From an uncultured Eubacteriales bacterium (lineage in GTDB: Bacteria > Bacillota > Clostridia > Lachnospirales > Lachnospiraceae), in assembly GCA_900557175.1 (NCBI GenBank), contig USSL01000003.1, positions 1 through 27,062 on the forward strand: DNA of 27,062 nt, written 5' to 3'. Made by a program: the position numbers and the translations under genes. Shown in pieces: positions 1 through 7,348 of the stretch. Positions within the stretch are counted from its first letter, which is position 1; every line of letters begins with the position of its first letter. The notes under the pieces are model-generated. The model was not told where the DNA came from. It saw only the letters and a program-made list of their open reading frames with translations, and made no database searches.

Positions 1-837
1 CAAAGTGAAGGCATGAAGTATGTCGGACCGAATACATTTAATTGTGTCCGTATGCTTATCGGAGGTACGGTACTTATTCCGTGTATTTTCTTTTTGGATA
101 AGATGAAAGAAAAGAGTACCGGAAAGAAAGAGAAGATGGATGCAAAGAGTAAGAAGATGATGATCATCGGCGGCATACTCTGCGGTATTGCGCTCTGCGT
201 GGCGGCAACATTGCAGCAGTTTGGTATTAAATATACGACTGTCGGCAAAGCCGGATTTATTACAGCGATGTATATCATCATTGTGCCGCTTTTAGGGATT
301 TTCCTTAAAAGAAAGGTTGGCATTAAAATATGGATCAGCGTTGTGATCGCTGTCATCGGTCTTTATCTGCTTTGCATGTCAGGCACTTTAAGCCTCAGTC
401 AGGGTGACTTGCTTGTCCTTATATGCGCGTTCGGATTTTCTATCCACATTTTATTGATTGATCACTTTTCGCCGCAGACAGATCCGGTGAAGATGTCATG
501 TGTCCAGTTTTTTACGGCAGGCGTGATTTTACTTGTGCCGACACTGATTATTGAGAAGCCGGCATTTGCTGACCTTACAGCGGCATGGCTCCCAGTGCTT
601 TATGCCGGTGTGCTATCCTGTGGTGTTGCCTATACACTTCAGGTTGTAGCTCAAAAGGACACCGATCCGACAGTGGCTTCGCTTGTTTTGAGTCTTGAAT
701 CCGTATTTTCAGTACTTGCAGGATGGGTGATTCTTCATCAGACATTGACAGTTAAAGAAATTTTTGGATGCGTGCTTATGTTTGCAGCGATTATTTTAGC
801 ACAGCTTCCGTCAAAAAGTGAAAAGAAAAAAGTATAG
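1..837 (+). CDS. EamA/DMT family permease, 5' partial
   Basis: This is a drug/metabolite-transporter superfamily inner-membrane permease; the substrate cannot be read from the sequence. The reading frame is open from base 1 (Q-S-E-G before the first Met at 13), and the first visible residues, MKYVGPNTFNCVRMLIGG, match the end of the first helix and the second helix of EamA proteins. The gene therefore starts upstream of the window. Two EamA repeats are visible. The first contains TTVGKAGFITAMYIIIVPL, and the second covers roughly the last 140 residues, with VASLVLSLESVFSVLAGW near its end. About nine hydrophobic segments remain, and the C-terminus is basic (KSEKKKV). It ends just before a strong hairpin at 843-867 and converges on the radical SAM gene. 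Family assignment is confident; function is not. Confidence 0.88.
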   Translation, partial: QSEGMKYVGPNTFNCVRMLIGGTVLIPCIFFLDKMKEKSTGKKEKMDAKSKKMMIIGGILCGIALCVAATLQQFGIKYTTVGKAGFITAMYIIIVPLLGIFLKRKVGIKIWISVVIAVIGLYLLCMSGTLSLSQGDLLVLICAFGFSIHILLIDHFSPQTDPVKMSCVQFFTAGVILLVPTLIIEKPAFADLTAAWLPVLYAGVLSCGVAYTLQVVAQKDTDPTVASLVLSLESVFSVLAGWVILHQTLTVKEIFGCVLMFAAIILAQLPSKSEKKKV

Positions 838-842
838 AAAAA

Positions 843-877
843 TGGGGCAGGCGGTGAGCCTGCCCCAAAATGATTTT
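843..877. terminator. Bidirectional rho-independent terminator
   Basis: GGGGCAGGC (844-852) pairs perfectly with GCCTGCCCC (858-866) around a 5-nt loop, extended by a T-A pair. A T-tract follows on the plus strand (873-877). On the minus strand the stem is followed by ATTTTTC. It lies between the convergent permease and radical SAM genes and can serve both. Confidence 0.85.
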
Positions 878-1479
878 TAATCTTCCCATGGGCGGATTCT
901 GTATTTTACGCCGAGCGTGTCACATATTTTGGCACACTGGGCTTCCTCATCTTTAGTAATTGTCGTTTCTACAGTTGTCATTACAACGTTTGGAATATAT
1001 TTCGTACATTCCTTTGCAAAATCAAGCATTGACTGAAATGATTGTGCGCCGAATTTGCTGCGGACAAGCTTATGGTATTCATCGGCGTCAGGCGTATTTA
1101 AACTGATTGATATCGTATCAATCAGGCCTTTAAAGAGCGGTGCAATATTTTTGCCGTGGATTAAATTGCCAAGTCCGTTTGTGTTGATACGCAGCGGGTT
1201 TGGGTAATGCGCTTTTAAATAAGATGCAACTTCAAGAAGTACAGGCAGCGCTTCCGTCGGTTCACCGAAACCACAGAAAACAATTTCATCAAACTCAGAT
1301 AAGTTAAAATGTTTAAATTCAGTAATCACTTCGGCGGCTGTCGGCTCGTGAGAAAGCCAAAGTGGGCCGGAATTATCCATGGCATCTCTTGTCTGACGCA
1401 GGCAGAAGGTGCATGCGCATGGACATTTGTTTGTAAGGTTGACATAAAGATTGTTGTGAACTTTGTATAAAATGGTCAT
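877..1479 (-). CDS. TatD-associated-type radical SAM protein
   Basis: This is a 200-residue radical SAM enzyme. The cluster motif CxxxCxxC is at Cys19, Cys23 and Cys26 (CPCACTFC, with an extra Cys21). It is followed by a GGEP-like SAM-binding segment, FCGFGEPTE, near residue 70, and by RINTNGLG and DTISISLNTPDADEYHKL, typical of the half-barrel core. The compact size and these motifs fit the family often annotated as TatD family-associated radical SAM protein, whose reaction is unknown. No tatD gene is visible here. The start has a good ribosome binding site (AAGGAGGCAATACA before ATG). It lies 73 nt downstream of the annotated end of the pyridoxamine kinase; most of that gap is the displaced kinase C-terminus, so the true spacing is about 12 nt and cotranscription is likely. 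Confidence 0.8.
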   Translation of the reverse strand: MTILYKVHNNLYVNLTNKCPCACTFCLRQTRDAMDNSGPLWLSHEPTAAEVITEFKHFNLSEFDEIVFCGFGEPTEALPVLLEVASYLKAHYPNPLRINTNGLGNLIHGKNIAPLFKGLIDTISISLNTPDADEYHKLVRSKFGAQSFQSMLDFAKECTKYIPNVVMTTVETTITKDEEAQCAKICDTLGVKYRIRPWED

Positions 1480-1552
1480 TGTATTGCCTCCTTAATGCAA
1501 TGTGTGAAGTACTTCCTCAAAGCAGACGCCGTCTGTCAGAGGGATATTAAGC

Positions 1553-2332
1553 TCAATTGATTTTAAAAGACATTTTTTTTATAAATTCGGCAGCCTTTTT
1601 GACGGATTGTTCAAACGGAATATCGTTGATGGCATCGGCAGCGATAATGGATGAAAAAATATCGCCGGTGCCGGAGCGCTGGGTGCCGACTTTTTTTGTA
1701 CGGTGGATTTTTGGCGTCTGTCCTTTTTCAAAACAAAAGTTTGTGATAAAGCTGCCTTCGACAATACCGCTGATGACAACTTTTGAAGGACCGGAAAGAA
1801 GCAATGCCTCTCCCATTTTAAAGATATCCCGGCGTTTCATATTTTCGGTAAACGGTGTATCTGTTAAAATACAGGCTTCTGTCAGGTTTGGTGTAATAAT
1901 GTCGGCAAATCGGATCAGCTTTTTCATCTCGGCGCACATTTCGTCTGTATATGTTTTGTACGGTTTGCCGTAATCGCCCATGACAGGATCGACAATAATG
2001 ATATTGTCATCGGTTTTAAAGTCGCGGAAAAAATCTGTGACAATTTCAATCTGCGCCTTTGAGCCTAAAAAGCCGCTGGCAATACCGTTAAAGGAAAGAC
2101 CGAGCTTTTTCCACTGGGCGATGTATGCCGGCATTTTTTCTGTATAATCGTCAAAAAAGTAAGACGGAAAGCCGGTATGATTTGAAAAAATAGATGTCGG
2201 TACAGGACAGCACTGAACTTTCAGCGCCGAAATCACAGGTAAAGCCACTGCCAGAGAGCAGCGGCCAAAACCTGAAAAATCATTAATTACAGCAATTTTT
2301 TTCTGATGATTATGTTCAGATTGCGTTGTCAT
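1553..2332 (-). CDS. Pyridoxamine kinase, PfkB/ribokinase-like, C-terminus frameshifted
   Basis: This enzyme phosphorylates vitamin B6 vitamers (pyridoxamine/pyridoxal/pyridoxine) with ATP for PLP salvage in the cytoplasm. Family signs are VINDFSGFGRCSLAVALPVISAL at the N-terminus, DPVMGDYGKPY mid-protein, DIITPNLTEA and the anion-hole motif RSGTGDIFSS, with the catalytic Asp in GTGD. The start is supported by GAGG upstream of the ATG. The open frame stops at 1553 after KKMSFKIN. Dropping one A from the eight-A run (plus-strand T run 1573-1580) changes the end to IKKCLLKSIELNIPLTDG, then VCFEEVLHTLH, and a stop at 1492-1494. That gives about 279 residues, the usual family length. The gene is therefore either frameshifted or affected by a homopolymer sequencing error. 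It follows the ECF S-component gene by 25 nt. pdxK and pdxY are both used as names for such proteins. Confidence 0.9.
   Translation of the reverse strand: MTTQSEHNHQKKIAVINDFSGFGRCSLAVALPVISALKVQCCPVPTSIFSNHTGFPSYFFDDYTEKMPAYIAQWKKLGLSFNGIASGFLGSKAQIEIVTDFFRDFKTDDNIIIVDPVMGDYGKPYKTYTDEMCAEMKKLIRFADIITPNLTEACILTDTPFTENMKRRDIFKMGEALLLSGPSKVVISGIVEGSFITNFCFEKGQTPKIHRTKKVGTQRSGTGDIFSSIIAADAINDIPFEQSVKKAAEFIKKMSFKIN
1573..1580. other. Homopolymer frameshift site in the pyridoxamine kinase gene
   Basis: A run of eight T on the plus strand (eight A in the coding strand). With seven, the kinase frame continues through 1492-1552 and gains about 21 plausible C-terminal residues. With eight, it ends early. 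Confidence 0.75.
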
Positions 2333-2357
2333 GAAGTAAACCTCGTTTCGGTAAAAA

Positions 2358-2903
2358 TTAGTCTTTAAAAATTTTTAAAATGCCGGAAGCGTTAAGAGCG
2401 CCGCCTGCGATATAAAACAGCAGGATGCCAAGAACGCCTTCGCCGATATAACCGGGAATGGCGGCGATGCCGGTAATGATATTGCCGCTCATGATTGCGC
2501 CGGCAATGGTATAGCCGACAATCATTTCAATGAGGCCGGCAAAACAGGCAAGGAAAGTTCTTGCAGACCCCATTTTAATCGTACATTGCTTATTTTTGGC
2601 GATCAGTCCGATGAGCACACCCATCATGCCTTTAATGATGAGCGTCGGCAGTGCCCAGTGGCCAAAGCCTGATAAAATATCGGCCATGGCAGAACCGACA
2701 CCACCGGCAAGAAAACCTGTAAAAGGTCCGAAAAAAGCGGCGAAAAGAAAAATCGGGAAGTTGCCTAAGTGGGCATAGCCCTCCGCCGGAAGCGGAATGT
2801 GGACAACCATTGTCAGCAGACATACAAGCGCCATGCCGAGTGCTGAGACAGCCATGTGCCGCGCGTCAATACGCGTTTTTTCAATCGAATGTGTCTTATT
2901 CAT
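2358..2903 (-). CDS. ECF transporter S component, probable vitamin B6 uptake
   Basis: This is a small integral membrane substrate-binding (S) subunit of an energy-coupling factor transporter, 181 residues with about six hydrophobic segments. The segment AHLGNFPIFLFAAFFGPFTG followed by GGVGSAMADILSGFGHW is typical of ECF S components. It carries no ATPase, so it would depend on shared EcfA/A'/T subunits encoded elsewhere. The start at 2903 is chosen over an in-frame Met 12 codons earlier because GGAGGG lies 6 nt upstream of it. The pyridoxamine kinase begins 25 nt downstream on the same strand, and this pairing is the basis for inferring a pyridoxine-type substrate. A weak promoter (-10 TATGAT, minus strand, about 2935-2940) could drive it separately from the upstream AraC gene. 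Confidence 0.82.
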   Translation of the reverse strand: MNKTHSIEKTRIDARHMAVSALGMALVCLLTMVVHIPLPAEGYAHLGNFPIFLFAAFFGPFTGFLAGGVGSAMADILSGFGHWALPTLIIKGMMGVLIGLIAKNKQCTIKMGSARTFLACFAGLIEMIVGYTIAGAIMSGNIITGIAAIPGYIGEGVLGILLFYIAGGALNASGILKIFKD

Positions 2904-2981
2904 TTGTAACCCTCCAATATTTTGAACTAGTATCATCATAAACTAAAACTGTCATCTTTGAAACCGCCAGATTTTGATATA

Positions 2982-3875
2982 TTAAAGGTACCAGTTTGCA
3001 CCGCGGTAATCTTTCGGTGTTGTGCCGAAGTAGCTTTTAAATGCCCGGTTAAAGTAGGAGACGTTATTATAGCCGACGGATGTGGCAATATTCATAATAG
3101 AATCATTTGTCTCAGTCAGACGTTTTGCCGCATTATCAAGTCTTAAATGATTAATATACTTATTGCATGGAATACCGACGTACTTTTTAAAAGTATTCAT
3201 AAAGTGGCAGGCGGAAAATCCGGCCATATCCGCAAGCTGCTCAATTGTAATTTCTTCGTCAAAATGCTCTGCAAGATAAGCAAGGATCATTCTTGTTTTT
3301 TCTTCATTTTCGTGAATGACACTCGGCTTTTTCTGCTCGGTAATACAGCGATATTTAAAAAGCAGATAAAAAAAATGCAGAAGCAGTTCTTTAAGCTTAA
3401 ATTCATAATAAAGAGGCTTTGCCCGGTGACATTCCTTGAGCTGCAAAAAACAGTCCAAAAGCTCGGCATGGCCGGGATGTGACGGTGAAATCACAGGCTT
3501 AAATAAGATTTTGCCATTGATAATCGGATTAAAATAATTGATCGTTGTGCTGTCAGGGATGATTGAACACAAAAATCCGAGATGAAAAACAAAGCTGTCG
3601 GTGGACATCGTCTGATTGCCTGTGCCGCCGGAATGCAGCGTTTTTGGCGATATAATCATCAAATCTTTCCCGGATATGTGATAATCGGCGCCGTTAATAC
3701 GGTATGTACCGTCACCTGAGGTGACAAGACCGATTTCAAACTCCTCGTGCCAGTGCATCGGAAAACCTGTCGTATTTTTCTCATAATCCACGAAATGATA
3801 AGTCATCGGAATGAGACCTTCCCGGTGTGTCACAGGCTCCTTGTATTGGGATATTTTAGTTTCTTCGATGTTCAT
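2982..3875 (-). CDS. AraC family transcriptional regulator with cupin sensor domain
   Basis: A 297-residue regulator. The N-terminal cupin (about residues 25-160) includes PMHWHEEFEIGLVTSGDG and HISGKDLMIISPKTLHSG, a typical sugar-sensing fold. The C-terminal AraC domain (about 190-297) has two helix-turn-helices: EEITIEQLADMAGFSACHF and IMNIATSVGYNNVSYFNRAF, followed by FGTTPKDYR, the classic AraC signature. The start has AAAGGAG 7-8 nt upstream. It is divergent from the GH13 glucosidase at 4020 across a 144-nt gap, so that gene is a likely target and an alpha-glucoside a likely inducer. This is inference from position. It could instead act on the downstream vitamin genes, although their function does not suggest it. 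Confidence 0.9.
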   Translation of the reverse strand: MNIEETKISQYKEPVTHREGLIPMTYHFVDYEKNTTGFPMHWHEEFEIGLVTSGDGTYRINGADYHISGKDLMIISPKTLHSGGTGNQTMSTDSFVFHLGFLCSIIPDSTTINYFNPIINGKILFKPVISPSHPGHAELLDCFLQLKECHRAKPLYYEFKLKELLLHFFYLLFKYRCITEQKKPSVIHENEEKTRMILAYLAEHFDEEITIEQLADMAGFSACHFMNTFKKYVGIPCNKYINHLRLDNAAKRLTETNDSIMNIATSVGYNNVSYFNRAFKSYFGTTPKDYRGANWYL

Positions 3876-3965
3876 AAGATGCTCCTTTAATCATTGTATA
3901 TGCCGAAAAATACAATTTTTGTGTTAGTTTTGTATCGGTTTTTATAAGAAAATCTCCTGATATCA

Positions 3966-3974
3966 TGTTATTAT
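3966..3974 (+). promoter_or_regulatory. Candidate extended -10 promoter of the GH13 gene
   Basis: TG at 3966-3967, one base, then TATTAT at 3969-3974 form an extended -10 element. No good -35 hexamer sits 17 bp upstream, which is common for extended -10 promoters and for activator-dependent promoters such as AraC targets. Confidence 0.4.
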
Positions 3975-4019
3975 ACTATTGATAAAAAGTAAAGACCTAT
4001 TGTGAAAGGAGACAAACGT

Positions 4020-5678
4020 ATGAAAAGAGCATGGTGGAAGGAAAGTGTTGTTTATCAGATTTATCCGAGAAGTTTTTGTGACAGCAACGGCGACGGTGTC
4101 GGTGATATCCGGGGTATTATAAGCAAGCTCGATTATTTACAAAGACTTGGTATTGATGTCATATGGCTGTCACCGGTTTATGAATCGCCAAATGATGACA
4201 ATGGTTATGATATAAGCAATTACCGCGGCATTATGAAAGAATTCGGAACGATGGCGGATTTTGACGAGATGCTTTGCGAAGCGCATAAGCGGGGCATTAA
4301 AATTATGATGGATCTTGTTGTCAATCATTCTTCTGACGAACATTCATGGTTTGTGGAAAGTAAAAAATCAAAGGACAATCCGTACAGAGATTATTACATA
4401 TGGCGTGAGGGAAAGAAAGACGGCAGTCTGCCAAATAACTGGGGCTCCATATTTTCAGGACCGGCGTGGGAATATGATGAAACAACAGATATGTACTATT
4501 TGCACTTGTTTTCAAAGAAGCAGCCGGATTTAAACTGGGATAATCCTGCCCTTCGCAAGGAAGTTTTTGATATGATGTCATGGTGGTGTGATAAGGGCAT
4601 TGATGGCTTCAGAATGGACGTTATCAGCTTTATTTCAAAAGCGCCGGGACTGCCGGACTGCGAGGACGGAAAACCGTCACCGTTTTGTCACGGTCCGCAT
4701 GTCCATGAATATTTGCAGGAAATGAACCGTGAGGTTTTGTCAAAATATGATCTGATTACTGTCGGAGAGACAGCCGGTGTGACAATTGAGGAAGCAAAAC
4801 GTTATGCCGGAGAGCAGGCAGGCGAGCTGAATATGGTATTTCAGTTTGAACTTAATGAAGTTAATAATGATGGGCCTTTCGGAAAATGGACAGATAAGCG
4901 GACATCACTTGCAGATATTAAACGAATTTTTTCAAAATGGCAGACAGAGCTTGCCGGTGAGGCGTGGAACAGCCTTTACTGGGACAACCACGATCAGCCG
5001 CGCGCCGTTTCACGCTATGGCAATGATAAGGAATACCGTGCAGAATCGGCGAAAATGCTTGCGACAAGCCTTCATATGATGCAGGGAACACCTTATATTT
5101 ATCAGGGTGAGGAGCTTGGCATGACCAATGCTTATTTTGAAGATATGAGTGATTATGAGGATATTGAAATTATCAATGCCTATAATGATCTTGTAGGCGG
5201 CGGCAAAATGTCTCATGAGCGTTTTATGGACTGTGTGAAATTTATCGGCAGAGATAATGCGAGAACACCGATGCAATGGGATGACAGCGCAAACGGCGGA
5301 TTTACATCGGGGACACCGTGGCTTAAGGTGAATCCGAATTATAAAGAAATTAATGCGGCGGCCCAGCTTGATGATGAGGATTCTGTTTTTAATTATTACA
5401 GAAAACTGATTCGCCTGAGAAAAGAAAATGATATTATTGTATATGGCAGTTATAAGCTTTTAATGCCGGATGATGAACAAGTATTTATGTTTGAGAGAAG
5501 TCTTGACGGTCATCAGCTTTTAGTCATCTGTAATTACAGTGATGCGGCGGCAAAGGCTGAAATACCGGAGAAATTTGCCGGCTGTGACAATCTTTTGATT
5601 GGGAATTATGTAAACTCAGGGGCGCTGGAGCATACGCTTAAATTAAAGCCTTATGAGGCAAGAGTTTATATGAAATAA
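4020..5678 (+). CDS. Oligo-1,6-glucosidase / alpha-glucosidase (GH13)
   Basis: A cytoplasmic glycoside hydrolase family 13 enzyme of 552 residues with no signal peptide. Conserved GH13 regions are visible: DVIWLSPVYESPNDDNGYDI, DLVVNHSSDEHSWF, GFRMDVISF (nucleophile Asp200), TVGETAG (acid/base Glu250) and YWDNHDQPR (Asp325). The N-terminus AWWKESVVYQIYPRSF is characteristic of the oligo-1,6-glucosidase/trehalose-6-phosphate hydrolase subfamily. The residue after the nucleophile is Val. In the isomaltase/maltase group Val here goes with alpha-1,6 specificity, whereas Thr or Ala goes with alpha-1,4, so isomaltose or panose-like substrates are likely. The start at 4020 was chosen because AAAGGAG lies 8 nt upstream; a GTG 18 bases earlier would include that site. 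It is divergent from an AraC regulator and followed by a terminator. Confidence 0.92.
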   Translation: MKRAWWKESVVYQIYPRSFCDSNGDGVGDIRGIISKLDYLQRLGIDVIWLSPVYESPNDDNGYDISNYRGIMKEFGTMADFDEMLCEAHKRGIKIMMDLVVNHSSDEHSWFVESKKSKDNPYRDYYIWREGKKDGSLPNNWGSIFSGPAWEYDETTDMYYLHLFSKKQPDLNWDNPALRKEVFDMMSWWCDKGIDGFRMDVISFISKAPGLPDCEDGKPSPFCHGPHVHEYLQEMNREVLSKYDLITVGETAGVTIEEAKRYAGEQAGELNMVFQFELNEVNNDGPFGKWTDKRTSLADIKRIFSKWQTELAGEAWNSLYWDNHDQPRAVSRYGNDKEYRAESAKMLATSLHMMQGTPYIYQGEELGMTNAYFEDMSDYEDIEIINAYNDLVGGGKMSHERFMDCVKFIGRDNARTPMQWDDSANGGFTSGTPWLKVNPNYKEINAAAQLDDEDSVFNYYRKLIRLRKENDIIVYGSYKLLMPDDEQVFMFERSLDGHQLLVICNYSDAAAKAEIPEKFAGCDNLLIGNYVNSGALEHTLKLKPYEARVYMK

Positions 5679-5687
5679 AAAGATAAT

Positions 5688-5719
5688 GGCAGGAACGCCT
5701 GTTCCTGCCGTTGTTTTTG
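5688..5719 (+). terminator. Rho-independent terminator of the GH13 gene
   Basis: GGCAGGAAC (5688-5696) pairs with GTTCCTGCC (5701-5709) around a 4-nt loop and is followed by GTTGTTTTTG. It begins 9 nt after the stop codon. Confidence 0.85.
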
Positions 5720-5727
5720 TAAAAGGA

Positions 5728-5755
5728 AAAAGGCAGCTACCGAACGCTGCCTTTT
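5728..5755. terminator. Second hairpin, terminator-like in both directions
   Basis: AAAAGGCAGC (5728-5737) pairs perfectly with GCTGCCTTTT (5746-5755) around an 8-nt loop. The A and T flanks inside the stem make it terminator-like on both strands. It lies 18 nt after the first terminator. Confidence 0.65.
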
Positions 5756-5907
5756 CTTGGAGAAGGTATTTTTTGTTTTATGGGGTGTAACAAAAAACTA
5801 TATAATGTATTGGGGGGGTTACGCCTATTATAATAGCATAGCACTTAAAAAAAGTGTTCACAAAGATGAAAAAAATTCAAAAAAGTTTTTGTGCAAATTG
5901 CGACACT
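5756..5907. other. Intergenic AT-rich stretch with no gene seen
   Basis: Between the GH13 terminators and the exporter promoter there is no convincing coding sequence. Short open frames here lack a credible ribosome binding site and have odd composition. A run of seven G (about 5812-5818), a TATTATAATA block (5827-5836) without a matching -35, and a small CACTT/AAGTG inverted repeat (5843-5857) are present. None has a function I can support. Confidence 0.5.
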
Positions 5908-5938
5908 CAAATCGGGCATTTTACAAATCGGGCATTTT
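5908..5938 (+). repeat. 15-nt tandem direct repeat upstream of the exporter promoter
   Basis: CAAATCGGGCATTTT occurs at 5908-5922 and again at 5924-5938, identical and with a 16-nt period. The second copy ends 12 nt before the -35 hexamer at 5951. The position suggests a binding site for an activator or repressor acting on the following gene; this is inference. Confidence 0.8.
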
Positions 5939-5950
5939 TGCTGTCATGGA

Positions 5951-5979
5951 TTGACGAAATATAGCTTGTCTGCTAGAAT
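5951..5979 (+). promoter_or_regulatory. Strong sigma-A-type promoter for the MATE operon
   Basis: TTGACG (5951-5956), a 17-bp spacer, then TAGAAT (5974-5979), preceded by TGC (extended -10). Transcription would start near 5986, about 20 nt before the ATG at 6008, with AAAGGAGG in the leader. Confidence 0.75.
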
Positions 5980-6007
5980 TTATCTTACATTGAAAGGAGG
6001 CTTTGTG

Positions 6008-7348
6008 ATGGGGAGAAAGCACACAGAAGTGCGCAATGAAATTACGGAGGGCGTGATATGGAAGCAGCTCTTATTTTTCTTTTTTCCGATTATGCTCGGC
6101 AGTCTTTTTCAACAGCTTTATAATATGGCGGATGCGATGATTGTCGGCAATTTTGTCGGTAAGGAGGCGCTTGCAGCCGTCGGTGGAACGACAAGTGTAC
6201 TTATCAATTTACTTGTCGGTTTTTTTGTCGGCGTGGCATCAGGTGCGACGGTTGTTATTTCCCAGTTTTACGGTGCCGGTGAAGATGAGCATGTGAAAAA
6301 GAGTGTGCACACGGCAGTGATGCTTGCGATTGTGGGCGGTCTTATTCTTATGCTTGCGGGCATTATCACAGCCCGGCCGCTGCTTGAGCTGATGCAGACA
6401 CCGGAGGAGATTATGGGCTATTCCGTTACGTACATACGGATTTATTTTCTCGGAATGGTTCCGTCCGCTATTTATAATATCGGGACAGGGATATTAAGAG
6501 CCGTCGGCGATTCAAAAAGACCTCTGTATTTTCTTATGACGGCATGCCTGATCAATATTATACTCGACCTTTTATTTGTCGTTGTTTTCAAATGGGGCGT
6601 TGTCGGCGCGGGAATCGCGACAATTACGTCGCAGGCTGTCAGCGCAGTGCTTGTCTGTCTTGTACTTTTGAGAAGTGACGGTTCTTATAAGGTCAATATC
6701 CGGGAAATCCGGTTTGACGGTCAGATACTTCCAAAGATTATCCGTATCGGCATACCTGCCGGAATGCAGTCTGTCATGTACAATGCAGCCAATATTGTCG
6801 TTCAGACGAGTATTAATACGTTCGGCACAAATACGGTGGCTGCATGGACGGTGTTTGAAAAAATGGACGGTATTTTCTGGATGGTGCTGGCGGCATTCGG
6901 GGTGGCAGTCACAACCTTTGTCGGACAGAATTTCGGCGCGCAAAAGTATGAGCGTGTACACAAAAGTGTGCGGGTATCTTTGGCAATGTGTATGGGGATT
7001 GCCATTGTATTAAGCGGCGTTCTTATTTTGCTTGCCGGTTATATATTCAGACTGTTTACGCCGGATGCAAATGTTGTTGATGAAGGCGTTTTTATGGTAC
7101 GTTTTCTTATGCCGTTTTATTTTACATATGTCTGTACAGAAATATTGTCGGGGGCCATCCGGGGGATGGGCAATGCTTTTGTACCGATGATTATTACATG
7201 TGTGGGCGTCTGTGTCATGCGTATTGCATGGATTGCTTTTGTTGTTCCGGTATGGCATGATACAAGGGCGGTGATGCTCTGCTTTCCGCTGACATGGATC
7301 ATTACGTCAGTGGCTTTTATTATTTATTACAGGAGGATTAAGGTATGA
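6008..7348 (+). CDS. MATE family efflux transporter
   Basis: A multidrug and toxic-compound extrusion family membrane protein of 446 residues with about 12 hydrophobic segments in two similar halves. Family markers include LFFFFPIMLGSLFQQLYN followed by MADAMIVGNFVGKEALAAVGG, GTGILRAVGDSKRPL, and in the second half IGIPAGMQSVMYNAANIVVQ and TTFVGQNFGAQKYERVHK. It would export an unknown compound by H+ or Na+ antiport. The start at 6008 was chosen because AAAGGAGG lies 9 nt upstream and a promoter just before that; the open frame extends further upstream but runs through the promoter. The stop codon overlaps the start of the next gene (ATGA), so the two are translationally coupled. Confidence 0.93.
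   Translation: MGRKHTEVRNEITEGVIWKQLLFFFFPIMLGSLFQQLYNMADAMIVGNFVGKEALAAVGGTTSVLINLLVGFFVGVASGATVVISQFYGAGEDEHVKKSVHTAVMLAIVGGLILMLAGIITARPLLELMQTPEEIMGYSVTYIRIYFLGMVPSAIYNIGTGILRAVGDSKRPLYFLMTACLINIILDLLFVVVFKWGVVGAGIATITSQAVSAVLVCLVLLRSDGSYKVNIREIRFDGQILPKIIRIGIPAGMQSVMYNAANIVVQTSINTFGTNTVAAWTVFEKMDGIFWMVLAAFGVAVTTFVGQNFGAQKYERVHKSVRVSLAMCMGIAIVLSGVLILLAGYIFRLFTPDANVVDEGVFMVRFLMPFYFTYVCTEILSGAIRGMGNAFVPMIITCVGVCVMRIAWIAFVVPVWHDTRAVMLCFPLTWIITSVAFIIYYRRIKV

Noticed and set aside
1557..1973. Plus-strand open frame opposite the pyridoxamine kinase
   Set aside because: It is a shadow of a well-recognised gene, has no ribosome binding site and shows no family resemblance.
5827..5836. TATTATAATA as a second promoter for the MATE operon
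   Set aside because: No matching -35 lies 15-19 bp upstream, and the region is generally AT-rich.
5757..5954. Open frame between the GH13 gene and the MATE gene
   Set aside because: It starts inside a terminator-like hairpin, runs through the direct repeat into the promoter, lacks a ribosome binding site and has no recognisable product.
5891..6007. N-terminal extension of the MATE protein to 5891
   Set aside because: The extension covers the promoter (5951-5979) and the direct repeat; the ATG at 6008 has an AGGAGG site and aligns with the family start.
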